NCBI GenBank assembly: GCA_000432435.1 | Contig: HF993135.1 | Coordinates: 219,706 to 245,400, forward strand | Direction: 5' to 3' | Length of the DNA: 25,695 bases | Origin: Eubacterium sp. CAG:180 | GTDB lineage: Bacteria > Bacillota > Clostridia > Oscillospirales > Acutalibacteraceae | In this document: positions 6,973 through 15,440 of the stretch, piece after piece | Layout of the letters: each line of letters begins with the position of its first letter | How positions within the stretch are numbered: position 1 is the stretch's first letter | Made by a program: the position numbers and the translations under genes | The notes under the pieces: model-generated | The model's database searches: none | What the model saw: only the letters and a program-made list of their open reading frames with translations | What the model was told of the DNA's origin: nothing

Positions 6973-8277
6973 ATGAAGAAAAGTTTTACAAAACAACTGA
7001 TAAGTCTCATTTTGGCGGTCTGTTTTACGCTTGCTTTTCCGGCTTTTTCTTTTGCTGCGGACAGTAATCAAAGCGACGGCGAAGCAAAGAGTGAATCGAT
7101 TTATAACGAATTCAAAAAGTCCGACGGCGAGCTGATTTGCGTGTCAAAATACGGCGACACCGACAAATTCCCCGAAAATTCCGCCGAAGCCGTTGCAGCG
7201 GCGGCAGAAAAGGGTGCCGACATTGTTTACGTTTCGGTGAAAAAAACCTCCGACGGATACGTGGTGCTTATGGCCGACAGCAATCTCTCGAGAATGTGCG
7301 TAGATGAGCTCGGCAATACCGTAAACAAGAACATCGGCGACGTGGGATATCATGAGCTTTCGTCATACCATCTGAGAGCAGGCACGGGCAGCCTGCACGA
7401 GCCGATAACATCCTGCAAAATACCGACCCTCGCCGAAGCCATACAGTATCTCGGCGGCAACGCAATGCTGATGATTGCGGACGGCTGGGAATACAGAGAT
7501 GAGATTTACGACATACTCGCAGGCGAAAACGCGCTTTCAAATTCAATAATTTTAGCTACGGGCGACAAAAAGGAAATCTCCTCTTGGCTTGCCTCAAAAA
7601 CCGTCATGCCGCTCGTAATATCCTCAAGTGCAAAAAACGGCAATGCCAAAAGTTATGTTTCAAAGACGCTTTCGGCAGGCTGCATTGGCACGCTTCTCTC
7701 AGCTAAAAATCCGTACAACTCCGTATTCAAAGACGGAGTTCAATCCAAATTCAAAGACGCCGGAAGAGCTGTTATCGATATGACAAACAGCGATATTTGC
7801 GGCGGCAGAGAAGACAATCCTACCGGGTGGAACGATATAACGAAACGCGGGTTCTCGGTAATTATCACAAACGATATTGAGGGATTTAATGCATACCGCG
7901 CAAGGGTGAAGAGCTATAAAACGAGTCTCACATCGGATCTTGAAAAAGCTCAGGCGACAGACACCGCTCTTTGCAGCACATCAACAGCAAACAAGCTTAA
8001 AAAGACTATTACGGAAGCTAAGAGCACACTTTCATCGTCGATGTCGGAGACGGAGCTTATGGAGGCCGATTATTCGCTCAGGCTTGCGATGGAAGCACTT
8101 GCCGACCGCACCGAAAACGACAACGGAAAAACAGTAACTCCCGGCAGAATTACTGCGGTAGTGCTTGTTGTAATAGCACTTATCATATTTGAAATCGTAT
8201 TTGACACACTTCGCCGCAAAAAGGTGAGTAAGCGTCGCACCGAAAACGGAAGAGCTCATTCCTCCGGAAAAAAATAA
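6973..8277 (+). CDS. Secreted, membrane-anchored GDPD-fold protein, probably catalytically dead
   Basis: A 434-residue surface protein. A signal peptide (1 to about 29, ending FSFAA) leads into a GDPD/PLC-like TIM-barrel (about 50-310), then a FIVAR-like three-helix segment (about 316-378), one transmembrane helix (about 393-413) and a basic tail (RRKK...KRR). The barrel is recognised by G-x5-PEN (61-69), GADIV (81-85), TSDGYVV (92-98) and the late FSVIITND (canonical DGIITD). In the alignment by eye, the catalytic positions are changed: the HRG His is Lys59, Glu is Tyr86, Asp is Ser88, and the HD His is Ala101. So it probably keeps the fold but not glycerophosphodiester cleavage; binding a lipid, teichoic acid or glycan is possible. 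Monocistronic, with its own promoter and terminator. Confidence 0.72.
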   Translation: MKKSFTKQLISLILAVCFTLAFPAFSFAADSNQSDGEAKSESIYNEFKKSDGELICVSKYGDTDKFPENSAEAVAAAAEKGADIVYVSVKKTSDGYVVLMADSNLSRMCVDELGNTVNKNIGDVGYHELSSYHLRAGTGSLHEPITSCKIPTLAEAIQYLGGNAMLMIADGWEYRDEIYDILAGENALSNSIILATGDKKEISSWLASKTVMPLVISSSAKNGNAKSYVSKTLSAGCIGTLLSAKNPYNSVFKDGVQSKFKDAGRAVIDMTNSDICGGREDNPTGWNDITKRGFSVIITNDIEGFNAYRARVKSYKTSLTSDLEKAQATDTALCSTSTANKLKKTITEAKSTLSSSMSETELMEADYSLRLAMEALADRTENDNGKTVTPGRITAVVLVVIALIIFEIVFDTLRRKKVSKRRTENGRAHSSGKK

Positions 8278-8292
8278 AATATTACAATATAG

Positions 8293-8336
8293 TAAAGGAT
8301 GCCTATCACAATGACAGGCATCCTTTATTTTTTACG
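8293..8336. terminator. Rho-independent terminator
   Basis: A perfect 12-bp inverted repeat (8293-8304 with 8316-8327) is followed by a T-rich tail on the plus strand. It ends the GDPD-like transcript and lies 8 bases from the end of the convergent flavoprotein gene, which may share it. Confidence 0.88.
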
Positions 8337-8343
8337 TTTCGCT

Positions 8344-9948
8344 TTACCAGCCCTCGCCCTCGTCGAGCAATACAGCCTCGGCGCAGCGGATACCGTCAAC
8401 GCCGGCAGACACGATTCCGCCTGCATATCCCGCACCCTCGCCACATGGGTAAAGGCCTCGCACATTCGACTGGAAAAGCTCGTCTCGGATGATGCGCACG
8501 GGAGATGAGCTTCGCGTTTCGGGTGCTGTGAAAAGAGCATCATTTGAAGCAAAGCCCGGAAGCATTTTGTCCATTTTCGGCAGTGCTTCGAGTATTGTTT
8601 CCGTAACCTTAGCAGGGAGCAGCGAGCGCAGATTTGTAAGCCTTACTCCCGTAGGACACGTCGGCTTTACGCTGCCGAGCGAAGAAGATGCGAGATTGTT
8701 CATAAAATCTCCGACTTTCTGTGCAGGAGCGGTGTAGTCGCCGCCACCCATTTTAAATGCGTGACGCTCTATTTCGCGCTGCATATACATTCCCGAAAGC
8801 ACGTCCGAGCTCGGAAAAAGCTCCGGCTCTATACCGACAAGCAATGCTGAATCGGCATTTTCGCCGTCTCGCGCATATTCACTCATTCCGTTTACAACAA
8901 CTCCGCCCTCTTCGCTTGACGCGCAAACCACGGTTCCGCCGGGACACATACAAAACGTATATGCGCCCCTGCCGCCCTGCGGGTGACAGGCAAGCTTGTA
9001 ATTTGCGGCATTGAGCTTTGGGTGCGAAGCGAATTTACCGTACTGGGTTTTATTTATCATTTCCTGCCTATGCTCTATTCTCACTCCGACCGAAAACGGT
9101 TTTTGCATCATATCAATGCCTTTTAAGCGAAGCATTTCGAGCGTGTCACGAGCCGAATGCCCTATCGAGAGGATAACGGTATCGGTTTCAATGTCCTCTT
9201 TGCTTCCATCCTTGTGACAAACCGTAATGCCCTGAATGTGACCGTTATAAATTATAAGGTCACAGAGCTTTGTATTGAACATAAACTCTCCGCCGCGTCC
9301 CTCTACCGTTTTGCGGATAGCTTTTACAACTCCCGCCAAACGATCCGTGCCTATGTGCGGAGTTGCGGAATACATAATCTCGCTCGGTGCGCCGTGCTCG
9401 CAAAATTTTTCAAACACACGGCGGCAACGCTTATCCTTTATTCCCGTGGTAAGCTTACCGTCCGAAAAAGTGCCTGCACCGCCCTCGCCGAACTGCACAT
9501 TCGACTCGGGATTTAAAACTCTCGTCCGCCAAAAGCTCTTGACGGAAGCGGTGCGCTCATCCACCGTCTCGCCGCGCTCTATGATAATCGGCGAAAGCCC
9601 CGCCTCGGTTAAGGTCAGAGCCGCAAACATACCGGCAGGACCGAAACCGACTATAACCGGTCTCAAGGTACTCTTCCGTTTTACGGGCGGCAAGGTATAA
9701 ACGCTTTTCTCGCTTAACGAAACCCTGTTGCCGGCTTTTGAAGCCACCCTCTTTTCGTCAATATCAAGAGCCACATCGACGCTGAAAATGAATTTAATAT
9801 CGTCTTTTTTTCGGCAATCCACCGATTTTTTGCAGATTGTCAGCTCTCGTATATGCCTCTCACCGATTTTAAGAGCTTTTGCGGCAAGCCTGTAAAGCTC
9901 CTTTTCGTCCTCATCTAGAGGCAATTTAAGTTCATTTATTCTTATCAT
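8344..9948 (-). CDS. FAD-dependent dehydrogenase (COG2509-like)
   Basis: A 534-residue flavoprotein. The N-terminal about 90 residues form a small alpha/beta domain typical of this family. A dinucleotide-binding motif GFGPAG follows at 101-106 with the ribose-binding acidic residue in IIIERG. Then come the family-specific NVQFGEGGAGTFSDGKL and a late FAD-contact region (PCGEGAGYAGGIVSAGVDG). It is probably a cytosolic oxidoreductase; its substrate is not known. The start ATG directly follows the TAA of the upstream flavoprotein, and its AAGGAG site lies inside that gene, so the two are translationally coupled. Members of this family are widespread in anaerobic Firmicutes and often mis-annotated. 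Confidence is high for the family and low for the reaction. Confidence 0.85.
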   Translation of the reverse strand: MIRINELKLPLDEDEKELYRLAAKALKIGERHIRELTICKKSVDCRKKDDIKFIFSVDVALDIDEKRVASKAGNRVSLSEKSVYTLPPVKRKSTLRPVIVGFGPAGMFAALTLTEAGLSPIIIERGETVDERTASVKSFWRTRVLNPESNVQFGEGGAGTFSDGKLTTGIKDKRCRRVFEKFCEHGAPSEIMYSATPHIGTDRLAGVVKAIRKTVEGRGGEFMFNTKLCDLIIYNGHIQGITVCHKDGSKEDIETDTVILSIGHSARDTLEMLRLKGIDMMQKPFSVGVRIEHRQEMINKTQYGKFASHPKLNAANYKLACHPQGGRGAYTFCMCPGGTVVCASSEEGGVVVNGMSEYARDGENADSALLVGIEPELFPSSDVLSGMYMQREIERHAFKMGGGDYTAPAQKVGDFMNNLASSSLGSVKPTCPTGVRLTNLRSLLPAKVTETILEALPKMDKMLPGFASNDALFTAPETRSSSPVRIIRDELFQSNVRGLYPCGEGAGYAGGIVSAGVDGIRCAEAVLLDEGEGW

Positions 9949-11139
9949 TTATAACTCCTTCAAAACAGATTCCGCTGCAAGGAACGCCGATGACCAGGCC
10001 CAACCGAGGTTATATCCTCCGCACGGACCGTCGACATTGAGCGCCTCCCCGACGGCATACAGATGTTTTACTTTTTTAGCTTCGAGAGTATTATTATCAA
10101 ATTCCGAAAGAGCCGCTCCGCCGTGAGTCACTTGGGCAAAATCAAAGCCGCGAACACCCGTGACGGAAAATTTAAGTGATTTTATCGCGGAGGCAATTTG
10201 TAAAGCTTTATCACTTGACAGGCTTGCGAACGGCTCGTCCTTTTTTACGTTACATTCGCGAAGGACAAAATTTGCGAGTGCTCTCGGTAAAATTCCGCAC
10301 AGCACATCACCCGACGGTTCACGGAACTTGTGGGATTGCAAAAAAGCTGTAATCTCGTTTTTTGTAAGCGACGGCAAACAATCGAGCGTAGCCGTAGCTT
10401 TACCTTTGCCTATAAAGCGCGAGAGCTGCATTATAGGTATACCCGAAAGTCCGTAATCGTTAAATTGAACCTCACCGGTCTCAACATATTCTTTTTCGTT
10501 TGAAAAAACAGTGCATTTGCAGTATTGCCTCAGTCCTTTGAGTGAAAAGGGCATATCCTTTACACATATTCCGGTAAGTGCCGGAGAGAGCTCTGTCACA
10601 CGTATTCCGAGGGCTTTAAACAACTCAAACGAGCTGCCGTCCGTCCCCTGCTTAGGTGCTGCGGCACCTCCGCAGGCAATAACCGCAAAATCAAAGCTCT
10701 TATCATTATTTATTACAAATCTGCCTTGTGATTTCTTAATGCTTTTGACAGGTGTGTCTGTAAACACCTTTACACCTGCTCTTTCGGCAGCAGATGAAAG
10801 CACACACACCACCGAGGCGGCAGTCTGTGAAATCGGGTATGCTCTGCCCTCCTGCTCACTCATCAAAAGCAAACCCATATCGCGAAAAATCGCTTCTGTT
10901 TTCTTCGGAGCATATTTTTCTACCGCCGGGCGCACAAATTCGCATGCCTCAAAGTAATTCTCGGCAACTGCATCAAAATTCAAGATGTTACACCTGCCGT
11001 TGCCTGTCACAAGTATCTTTTTCAGCACCTTTGGATTTTTCTCAAAAACGGTAACCTCAATATCGGGCCTTTTTTGCTTTAAGGCTACGGCAAACGCCAT
11101 ACCCGAAGCACCGCCTCCTATTACGGCAACGGAAATCAT
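9949..11139 (-). CDS. BaiN/YhiN (HI0933)-family flavoprotein
   Basis: A 396-residue flavoprotein. The N-terminal FAD site is GGGASGM (8-14), followed by the family signature KKILVTGNGRCNILN (about 40-55). The middle has the HI0933 insert with CIVKDMPF-like and LRECNVKK segments. The C-terminal FAD-binding part is GGAALSEFD...VGEALNVDGPCGGYNLGWAWSSA. One characterised relative, BaiN, reduces 3-dehydro bile acid double bonds in gut Clostridia, but most members have no proven substrate. A bile acid role is therefore only one possibility; no other bai gene is in this window. It is the first gene of a two-gene operon with the COG2509-like flavoprotein. Confidence 0.87.
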   Translation of the reverse strand: MISVAVIGGGASGMAFAVALKQKRPDIEVTVFEKNPKVLKKILVTGNGRCNILNFDAVAENYFEACEFVRPAVEKYAPKKTEAIFRDMGLLLMSEQEGRAYPISQTAASVVCVLSSAAERAGVKVFTDTPVKSIKKSQGRFVINNDKSFDFAVIACGGAAAPKQGTDGSSFELFKALGIRVTELSPALTGICVKDMPFSLKGLRQYCKCTVFSNEKEYVETGEVQFNDYGLSGIPIMQLSRFIGKGKATATLDCLPSLTKNEITAFLQSHKFREPSGDVLCGILPRALANFVLRECNVKKDEPFASLSSDKALQIASAIKSLKFSVTGVRGFDFAQVTHGGAALSEFDNNTLEAKKVKHLYAVGEALNVDGPCGGYNLGWAWSSAFLAAESVLKEL

Positions 11140-11263
11140 ATATTCATCTCCTGCTTTTAAATTACACTTTGCCTAACGTACAGCTCCGGCACAAAGCGTT
11201 GCAGCGCGGTTTTCAGCCTCTTTATCGCAAAAGCTGTGATAAACTCCAACTTAAACCAATACA

Positions 11264-11269
11264 ATTATA
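11264..11269 (-). promoter_or_regulatory. Likely -10 element for the flavoprotein operon
   Basis: A perfect TATAAT on the minus strand lies about 125 bases upstream of the ATG at 11139, with a weak -35 (GTGCAA) 17 bases further up. The 11140-11420 stretch otherwise holds this untranslated leader and the terminator of the XRE gene. A 35-codon frame in the leader is discussed in the rejected list. Confidence 0.45.
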
Positions 11270-11356
11270 TCAGCCGAAGACGATTATTGCACCCCTTTTC
11301 TCACAAATTCTTTAAAGACTGTGAAAAAAACGCAAAAACCATCGCATAAAGATAAA

Positions 11357-11384
11357 GGAACCGTAAAAACAGCTTTACGGTTCC
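11357..11384 (-). terminator. Terminator of the XRE gene
   Basis: A perfect 11-bp stem (11357-11367 with 11374-11384) has a 6-base loop. In the minus direction it is followed by TTTATCTTTAT. It lies about 37 bases after the XRE stop and upstream of the flavoprotein promoter, so it separates the two units. Confidence 0.75.
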
Positions 11385-11420
11385 CTTTAAACTCTTAAAT
11401 TTTACCGCGAACGGATTTCA

Positions 11421-11801
11421 TTATTCGTCGGTCTCAAGTTCAGCCTTACGAACATCCTCAAGAATTGATTTTTTCGTACCTGCGTCGCACTGACGGTAAA
11501 GGCCTATCAGAATTTTTTCATCGGATGAAAGCTGTGAAATGACGCTTTCTTTTTTGTGACGCTTTGCATAATCGGTCGCTTGATCGCGCAAGCGATAAAT
11601 ATTGATATCGTCAAGGCTTAAAATATAATCCACGCTGACATTGAAGATTTTTGCAAAGCGCTGAACCGCAAAAATATCCGGTCGATTTCTGCCGGTTTCA
11701 TACGAAGCGTAGGTAGACCTTTCAATTTTCAGTATTTCCGCTATTTGACGCTGAGAATACCCGTTGTAATTACGAATAAGCTTCATTTTTTCTCCCAGCA
11801 T
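11421..11801 (-). CDS. XRE-family transcriptional regulator with C-terminal helical domain
   Basis: A 126-residue regulator. The HTH_3 domain (about 5-65) has YSQRQIAEILKIERSTYASYETGRNRPD and ends FNVSVDYILSLD. The C-terminal helical part holds LSSDEKILIGLYRQCDAGTKKSILEDV, a motif common in clostridial XRE regulators and probably used for dimerisation. The start at 11801 has an AGGAGG site 8 bases upstream; an in-frame ATG at codon 6 with its own GGGAG is an alternative. It is a single-gene unit, with AT-rich upstream DNA holding an inverted repeat (11872-11919) that could be its operator. The regulated genes are unknown. Confidence 0.88.
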   Translation of the reverse strand: MLGEKMKLIRNYNGYSQRQIAEILKIERSTYASYETGRNRPDIFAVQRFAKIFNVSVDYILSLDDINIYRLRDQATDYAKRHKKESVISQLSSDEKILIGLYRQCDAGTKKSILEDVRKAELETDE

Positions 11802-11837
11802 AATAAGTACCTCCTCGCCTGTACTTTTATACTGTTT

Positions 11838-11919
11838 ATTATATAAAACTATTCGATAATATACGAAAAGTGTTACTTATTAACACAAATATTTTTTAAA
11901 TTATATGTATATAAGTAAC
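11838..11919 (-). promoter_or_regulatory. XRE promoter region with 9-bp inverted repeat operator
   Basis: The minus-strand -10 is TATAAT (11838-11843) with no clear -35. Upstream, GTTACTTAT (11872-11880) and ATAAGTAAC (11911-11919) form a perfect 9-bp inverted repeat with centres about 39 bases apart. A related half-site, GTACTTAT, overlaps the ribosome site just before the start codon. This arrangement fits autorepression. The 11802-11972 gap also contains a short hairpin (TTCGGC/GCCGAA near 11950) without a T-run. Confidence 0.4.
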
Positions 11920-11972
11920 CAAACGTGTATGAAGCTTTGCGAATACATTCGGCACCGCCGAAAAACATCGCA

Positions 11973-13217
11973 TCATTTAAGATAATGTATAAAAAGGCCG
12001 CTTAAAAGCTTCGGCTCAAACCAAGTTGATTTGGGAGGCATAGTCATAGATTTGTCGGCTATATTCATAAGCTCGTCAAGAGTTGTCGGGAACATGGAGA
12101 ACGCAAGCTTTTCTTCGCCCGAGTCAACGCGCCGCGAAAGCTCGGAAAGGCCCCTGATGCCGCCGACAAAATCTATTCTCTTATCGGTTCTGGGATCATC
12201 AATACCGAGTATGGGTGATATGACATTATCTTGGAGTATTGATACGTCGAGACTTTTGACGGCATCCAAAGACTTTGTTATTTCAGATTTAGCGAAGAGA
12301 GCATACCATTCACCCGACATATACATACCGAAGGAATGCGCCCTTTTAGGACGGTACTCATTTTTCCCATGCTTTTCTATGTCGAATTTATGTCTGAGTT
12401 CAAGCAAAAATTCCTCATCGGAAAGTCCGTTTAAATCCTTAATCACTCGGTTGTAATCAAGAATACGAAGCTCGTCGCTCGGGAAAATTACGGATAAGAA
12501 GAAATTAAATTCCTCATCTCCCGTGTAATTCGGATTTTGCTCACGGCGTCGAAGCCCTACCTTAACGGCCGAAGCGGCTCTGTGATGACCGTCCGCAATA
12601 TAGAGAGACGGTACGTTTTTAAACTGTGCGATTATAAAATCAATCGTGTCATTGTCAGACACAACCCAGACTCTTTCACGGACATCATCGGACACAAAAT
12701 CATAAACAGGCTCGCTTTTTTCTTTTACATCTTCAACAGCAGACGAAATCTCGTTATTTTTTCTGTATGTCAGGAATATAGGACCGGTGTTTGCGTCAAG
12801 AGTGTCAACGTGCCGTATGCGGTCCGCTTCCTTATCGGCTCTTGTCTTTTCGTGCTTTTTGATGACGTCGTTTATATAATCGTCAATAGCCGTACAGCCT
12901 ACAATGCCGGTCTGCGTTCTGCCGCGCCAGGTCTGCTCATATATATACAAGCACGGTTTTTCGTCCTGCTTCATAACCTCCGCCGAAACAAGCTTAGACA
13001 AATTCTCGCGTGCTTTTTCATAGACACGGTCGTCATAGATGTCAACCGATTTCGGAAGATCTATCTCCGCCTTATCAACATGCAGAAATGAATACGGATT
13101 GCCGAAGACCATTCTCCTCGCCTCATCCGAATTCATAACATCATACGGCAAAGCCGCTACCTTGGAAGCGTATTCCGGAGTCGGACGAAGCGCCCTGAAC
13201 GCTTTCAAAACTGCCAT
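11973..13217 (-). CDS. DUF1015 family protein
   Basis: A 414-residue cytosolic protein with the family layout: FRALRPTPEYASKVAALPYDVMN at the start, then NPYSFLHVDKAEID, LYIYEQTWRGRTQTGIVGC, the acidic and basic KKHEKTRADKEADR segment, and ADGHHRAASA (about 210-220). The GHHR motif and the HEKT Glu recall the ParB/sulfiredoxin-type nucleotide site, and DUF1015 has been linked with free serine kinase activity in related families. The proposed role in serine metabolism is inference; no ser gene is visible here. The start is 4 bases after the VanZ stop, with its GAGGT ribosome site inside that gene. It is the last gene of the SBP-VanZ-DUF1015 cluster. No strong terminator was found after it. Confidence 0.83.
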   Translation of the reverse strand: MAVLKAFRALRPTPEYASKVAALPYDVMNSDEARRMVFGNPYSFLHVDKAEIDLPKSVDIYDDRVYEKARENLSKLVSAEVMKQDEKPCLYIYEQTWRGRTQTGIVGCTAIDDYINDVIKKHEKTRADKEADRIRHVDTLDANTGPIFLTYRKNNEISSAVEDVKEKSEPVYDFVSDDVRERVWVVSDNDTIDFIIAQFKNVPSLYIADGHHRAASAVKVGLRRREQNPNYTGDEEFNFFLSVIFPSDELRILDYNRVIKDLNGLSDEEFLLELRHKFDIEKHGKNEYRPKRAHSFGMYMSGEWYALFAKSEITKSLDAVKSLDVSILQDNVISPILGIDDPRTDKRIDFVGGIRGLSELSRRVDSGEEKLAFSMFPTTLDELMNIADKSMTMPPKSTWFEPKLLSGLFIHYLK

Positions 13218-13221
13218 AATA

Positions 13222-13680
13222 TTACCTCGCTTTATTTTTATGAATATGAGTATATACAGTATATATTATAAAAAACGCCAAAAGTCCGAATGACGCACCG
13301 AGACAATCCACAAGTACGTCTCTCGGCTGGCACGCTCTGCCGGACACAAAATATTGGTGAAGCTCGTCCGACGAAGCATAAAGTGCCGCGGACAAAAACG
13401 AAAGTGTGTGCTGCGATTTTAAAAACACCGACTGCCAACTGCACGAAAACAAGAAGCAAAGTGCCGCATATTCAAGCGCATGTGCGGTTTTTCGGACGGT
13501 ATGTTGTGTTAATGTTATATGGAAGAGCTCGGTTATACGGGAAATAACCCCGGAGCTGAGCCCCGATGATTTTGACGAAACCTGAGAAGACAGGCAAAAA
13601 ATCGTCACCATCAGTGCAACTGTGAGCGTCCAAGATATTGCTATATAGATTTTTTGCGATACGCCGTATTTGTTTTTCAT
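13222..13680 (-). CDS. VanZ-family membrane protein
   Basis: A 152-residue membrane protein. Hydrophobic segments lie at about 10-30, 65-85, 90-105 and 125-145. The family motifs are RKTAHALEYAALCF and SSDELHQYFVSGRACQPRDVLVDCLGA. VanZ itself gives low-level teicoplanin resistance, but most family members are of unknown cell-envelope function, so resistance should not be assumed. It lies 15 bases downstream of the substrate-binding lipoprotein and 4 bases upstream of the DUF1015 gene. Confidence 0.88.
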   Translation of the reverse strand: MKNKYGVSQKIYIAISWTLTVALMVTIFCLSSQVSSKSSGLSSGVISRITELFHITLTQHTVRKTAHALEYAALCFLFSCSWQSVFLKSQHTLSFLSAALYASSDELHQYFVSGRACQPRDVLVDCLGASFGLLAFFIIYTVYTHIHKNKAR

Positions 13681-13695
13681 TTTGAATACCGTCTC

Positions 13696-15282
13696 TTACG
13701 ATTTTTTTGCATTTATGAAACAGACGTTATCCGCAGAGGAATAAAAGTATATTCCGCTTGTCTTTTTTGATGTTACAAAATAGCTGTTCTCATAAAACAC
13801 GGGCATTATTACCGCCTCGGAAACAAGATAGTTCTCCGCATCGGCAACGGCGGAACGCTCACCCTCAAGGCTGCCCGAATTATTTTTGATATTACGGATT
13901 TTCTGTGATAAAACATCGGACTCATATCCGAATATATTGTTTTGGTCAAAGCCCTCTATAATTTCGCCCGCAAAAGACGATTTCGCCTTGAACGGGTAAA
14001 ACGCCACGCTGTAATTGCCGTCGTTTACCGCTGCCTCAAGGTCGGATTCCGAAACGACCTTTACCGTGGAGACGAATTTTACTCCGAGGGTTTTCTGAAG
14101 CTTTTGCACCATCTGCTTCACGAACGGCTCATACTGCTCGGTGCAAAGTATTGTAGTTTCGACCGACGATGAGCCGAGATCCAAAAGCGCGTCGTTGAAA
14201 TTCTTTTTTGCAAGCGTCTCGTCATAAGACAAAAGCTCTGCGGCATTTCCGTTTCGGTAATCCTCGCCGCCTATCTTACATGACGGCGGCACTATGCCGT
14301 CTGCCTTTGAAATATCGCTTTGCGAGTCAAACAGCGACGAAGTATCGCACGAGCGGCAAAATGCAAGCCGCATATTTTTATTTCGGTAATTATTGTCGTT
14401 TTGATTGAATATAAAGGAATAGGTTACGTTTTGAACCGCAACCGAATTCAAATCCTTTTTGTTTTCTATTGACGAGAACTGCGATGACGAGAGGAAAGCC
14501 ACATCATATGTAACCGAATTCATCTTATCGGCGACTTCCGAATCGTCGTTGTTTATATAGAACGTCACAGACGACGGCGAAACCGAGGATTCTCCGTTAT
14601 ACTCGTTATTTTTAGCCAGCTTTACTGAGGTCTTTTCCGTCCATTTTGACACGTGAAACGGTCCGTTGCACAAAAGGTATTTCGCGTCAAGCCCGTACTT
14701 ACCGTTTGTGAGATTGAAAAACTCCTCGTCGCACGGCATGGCACCCGGATTTGTCAGCGCATAAAGGAAGTTGTCGTCGGCGTACGAAAGGTTGAAAACT
14801 ATTGTAAAATCATCCGGCGTACTTATGCTTTTCACCGCCGAAAACAACGGCGCGTCGGCGGAACCGGTCTGTTCCGAGAGGGTTCTCTCAATGCCGAATT
14901 TAAAGTCCTCCGCCTTTACGGTTATATCAAACGTATCCTCGTAATTTTCGCCGAGCACAGCCTTATGCCCCGAAAACATAGCCCAATGCGAATTGTTGCG
15001 AAGCTTAAACGTATATGTAAGGCCGTCGTCTGAAATATTCCAATCCGTGGCAACGCCCTTGCCTATGGTGCCATCCGCCATTATGCGGACAAGCCCCTCG
15101 TAGCAGTTTGCCGCAACGAGCTTTTCGGAATTCGAATCCGCTATCTGTGGGTCAAGGCTCGTCGGCTCATCCATTATCGGCATTGAAAAAGCCTCGCCTG
15201 ACTTCTTTCTGCCGAAACAACCTGTAAAGGAAGTTGCTATTACACATAACATTATCAAAATTGAAATTATTTTCTTTATCAA
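13696..15282 (-). CDS. Oligopeptide-type ABC substrate-binding lipoprotein (SBP family 5)
   Basis: A 528-residue protein. A lipoprotein signal ends at Cys22 (TSFTGC), so the mature protein is lipid-anchored outside the membrane. The SBP_bac_5 fold is shown by DEPTSLDPQIADS, NCYEGLVRI, the WNISDDGLTYTFKLR segment typical of OppA/DppA, and repeated lobes to the end. It would capture peptides or similar ligands for an ABC importer. No permease or ATPase genes lie nearby; instead VanZ-like and DUF1015 genes follow at 15 and 4 bases. It therefore either serves a transporter encoded elsewhere or has a sensing role. A candidate promoter lies upstream in the region shared with rmuC. Confidence 0.88.
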   Translation of the reverse strand: MIKKIISILIMLCVIATSFTGCFGRKKSGEAFSMPIMDEPTSLDPQIADSNSEKLVAANCYEGLVRIMADGTIGKGVATDWNISDDGLTYTFKLRNNSHWAMFSGHKAVLGENYEDTFDITVKAEDFKFGIERTLSEQTGSADAPLFSAVKSISTPDDFTIVFNLSYADDNFLYALTNPGAMPCDEEFFNLTNGKYGLDAKYLLCNGPFHVSKWTEKTSVKLAKNNEYNGESSVSPSSVTFYINNDDSEVADKMNSVTYDVAFLSSSQFSSIENKKDLNSVAVQNVTYSFIFNQNDNNYRNKNMRLAFCRSCDTSSLFDSQSDISKADGIVPPSCKIGGEDYRNGNAAELLSYDETLAKKNFNDALLDLGSSSVETTILCTEQYEPFVKQMVQKLQKTLGVKFVSTVKVVSESDLEAAVNDGNYSVAFYPFKAKSSFAGEIIEGFDQNNIFGYESDVLSQKIRNIKNNSGSLEGERSAVADAENYLVSEAVIMPVFYENSYFVTSKKTSGIYFYSSADNVCFINAKKS

Positions 15283-15339
15283 TTTAAATTACCCCTATAA
15301 AGTAATGGTGTTAATCAATTGTCGTTTAAAGTTTATTTC

Positions 15340-15345
15340 ATTTTA
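15340..15345 (-). promoter_or_regulatory. Likely -10 of the SBP-VanZ-DUF1015 cluster
   Basis: Minus strand TAAAAT with an upstream TG (extended -10) about 60 bases before the SBP start. The -35 (TGGATT) is weak. It lies back-to-back with the strong rmuC promoter. Confidence 0.4.
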
Positions 15346-15381
15346 ACACAAAAGGCTTTTAAAATCCACACATTTGTTATA

Positions 15382-15410
15382 TTGACTCAAGTCTTTATCT
15401 CACCTATAAT
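15382..15410 (+). promoter_or_regulatory. Promoter of rmuC
   Basis: Plus strand: -35 TTGACT (15382-15387), a 17-base spacer, perfect -10 TATAAT (15405-15410). It lies about 30 bases upstream of the ATG, which has an AAAGGAG ribosome site. Confidence 0.88.
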
Positions 15411-15440
15411 ATATTATAAAGAATAAAGGAGAATTAATTT

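Noticed and set aside
11140..11257. A 35-codon frame (minus strand, TTG start) in the leader of the flavoprotein operon
   Set aside because: Its start would fall right at the -10 element, it has no ribosome site, and it resembles no family I know.
13222..13680. VanZ-like gene as glycopeptide resistance
   Set aside because: No vanH/A/X or other van genes are near. The family is broad and mostly unrelated to resistance.
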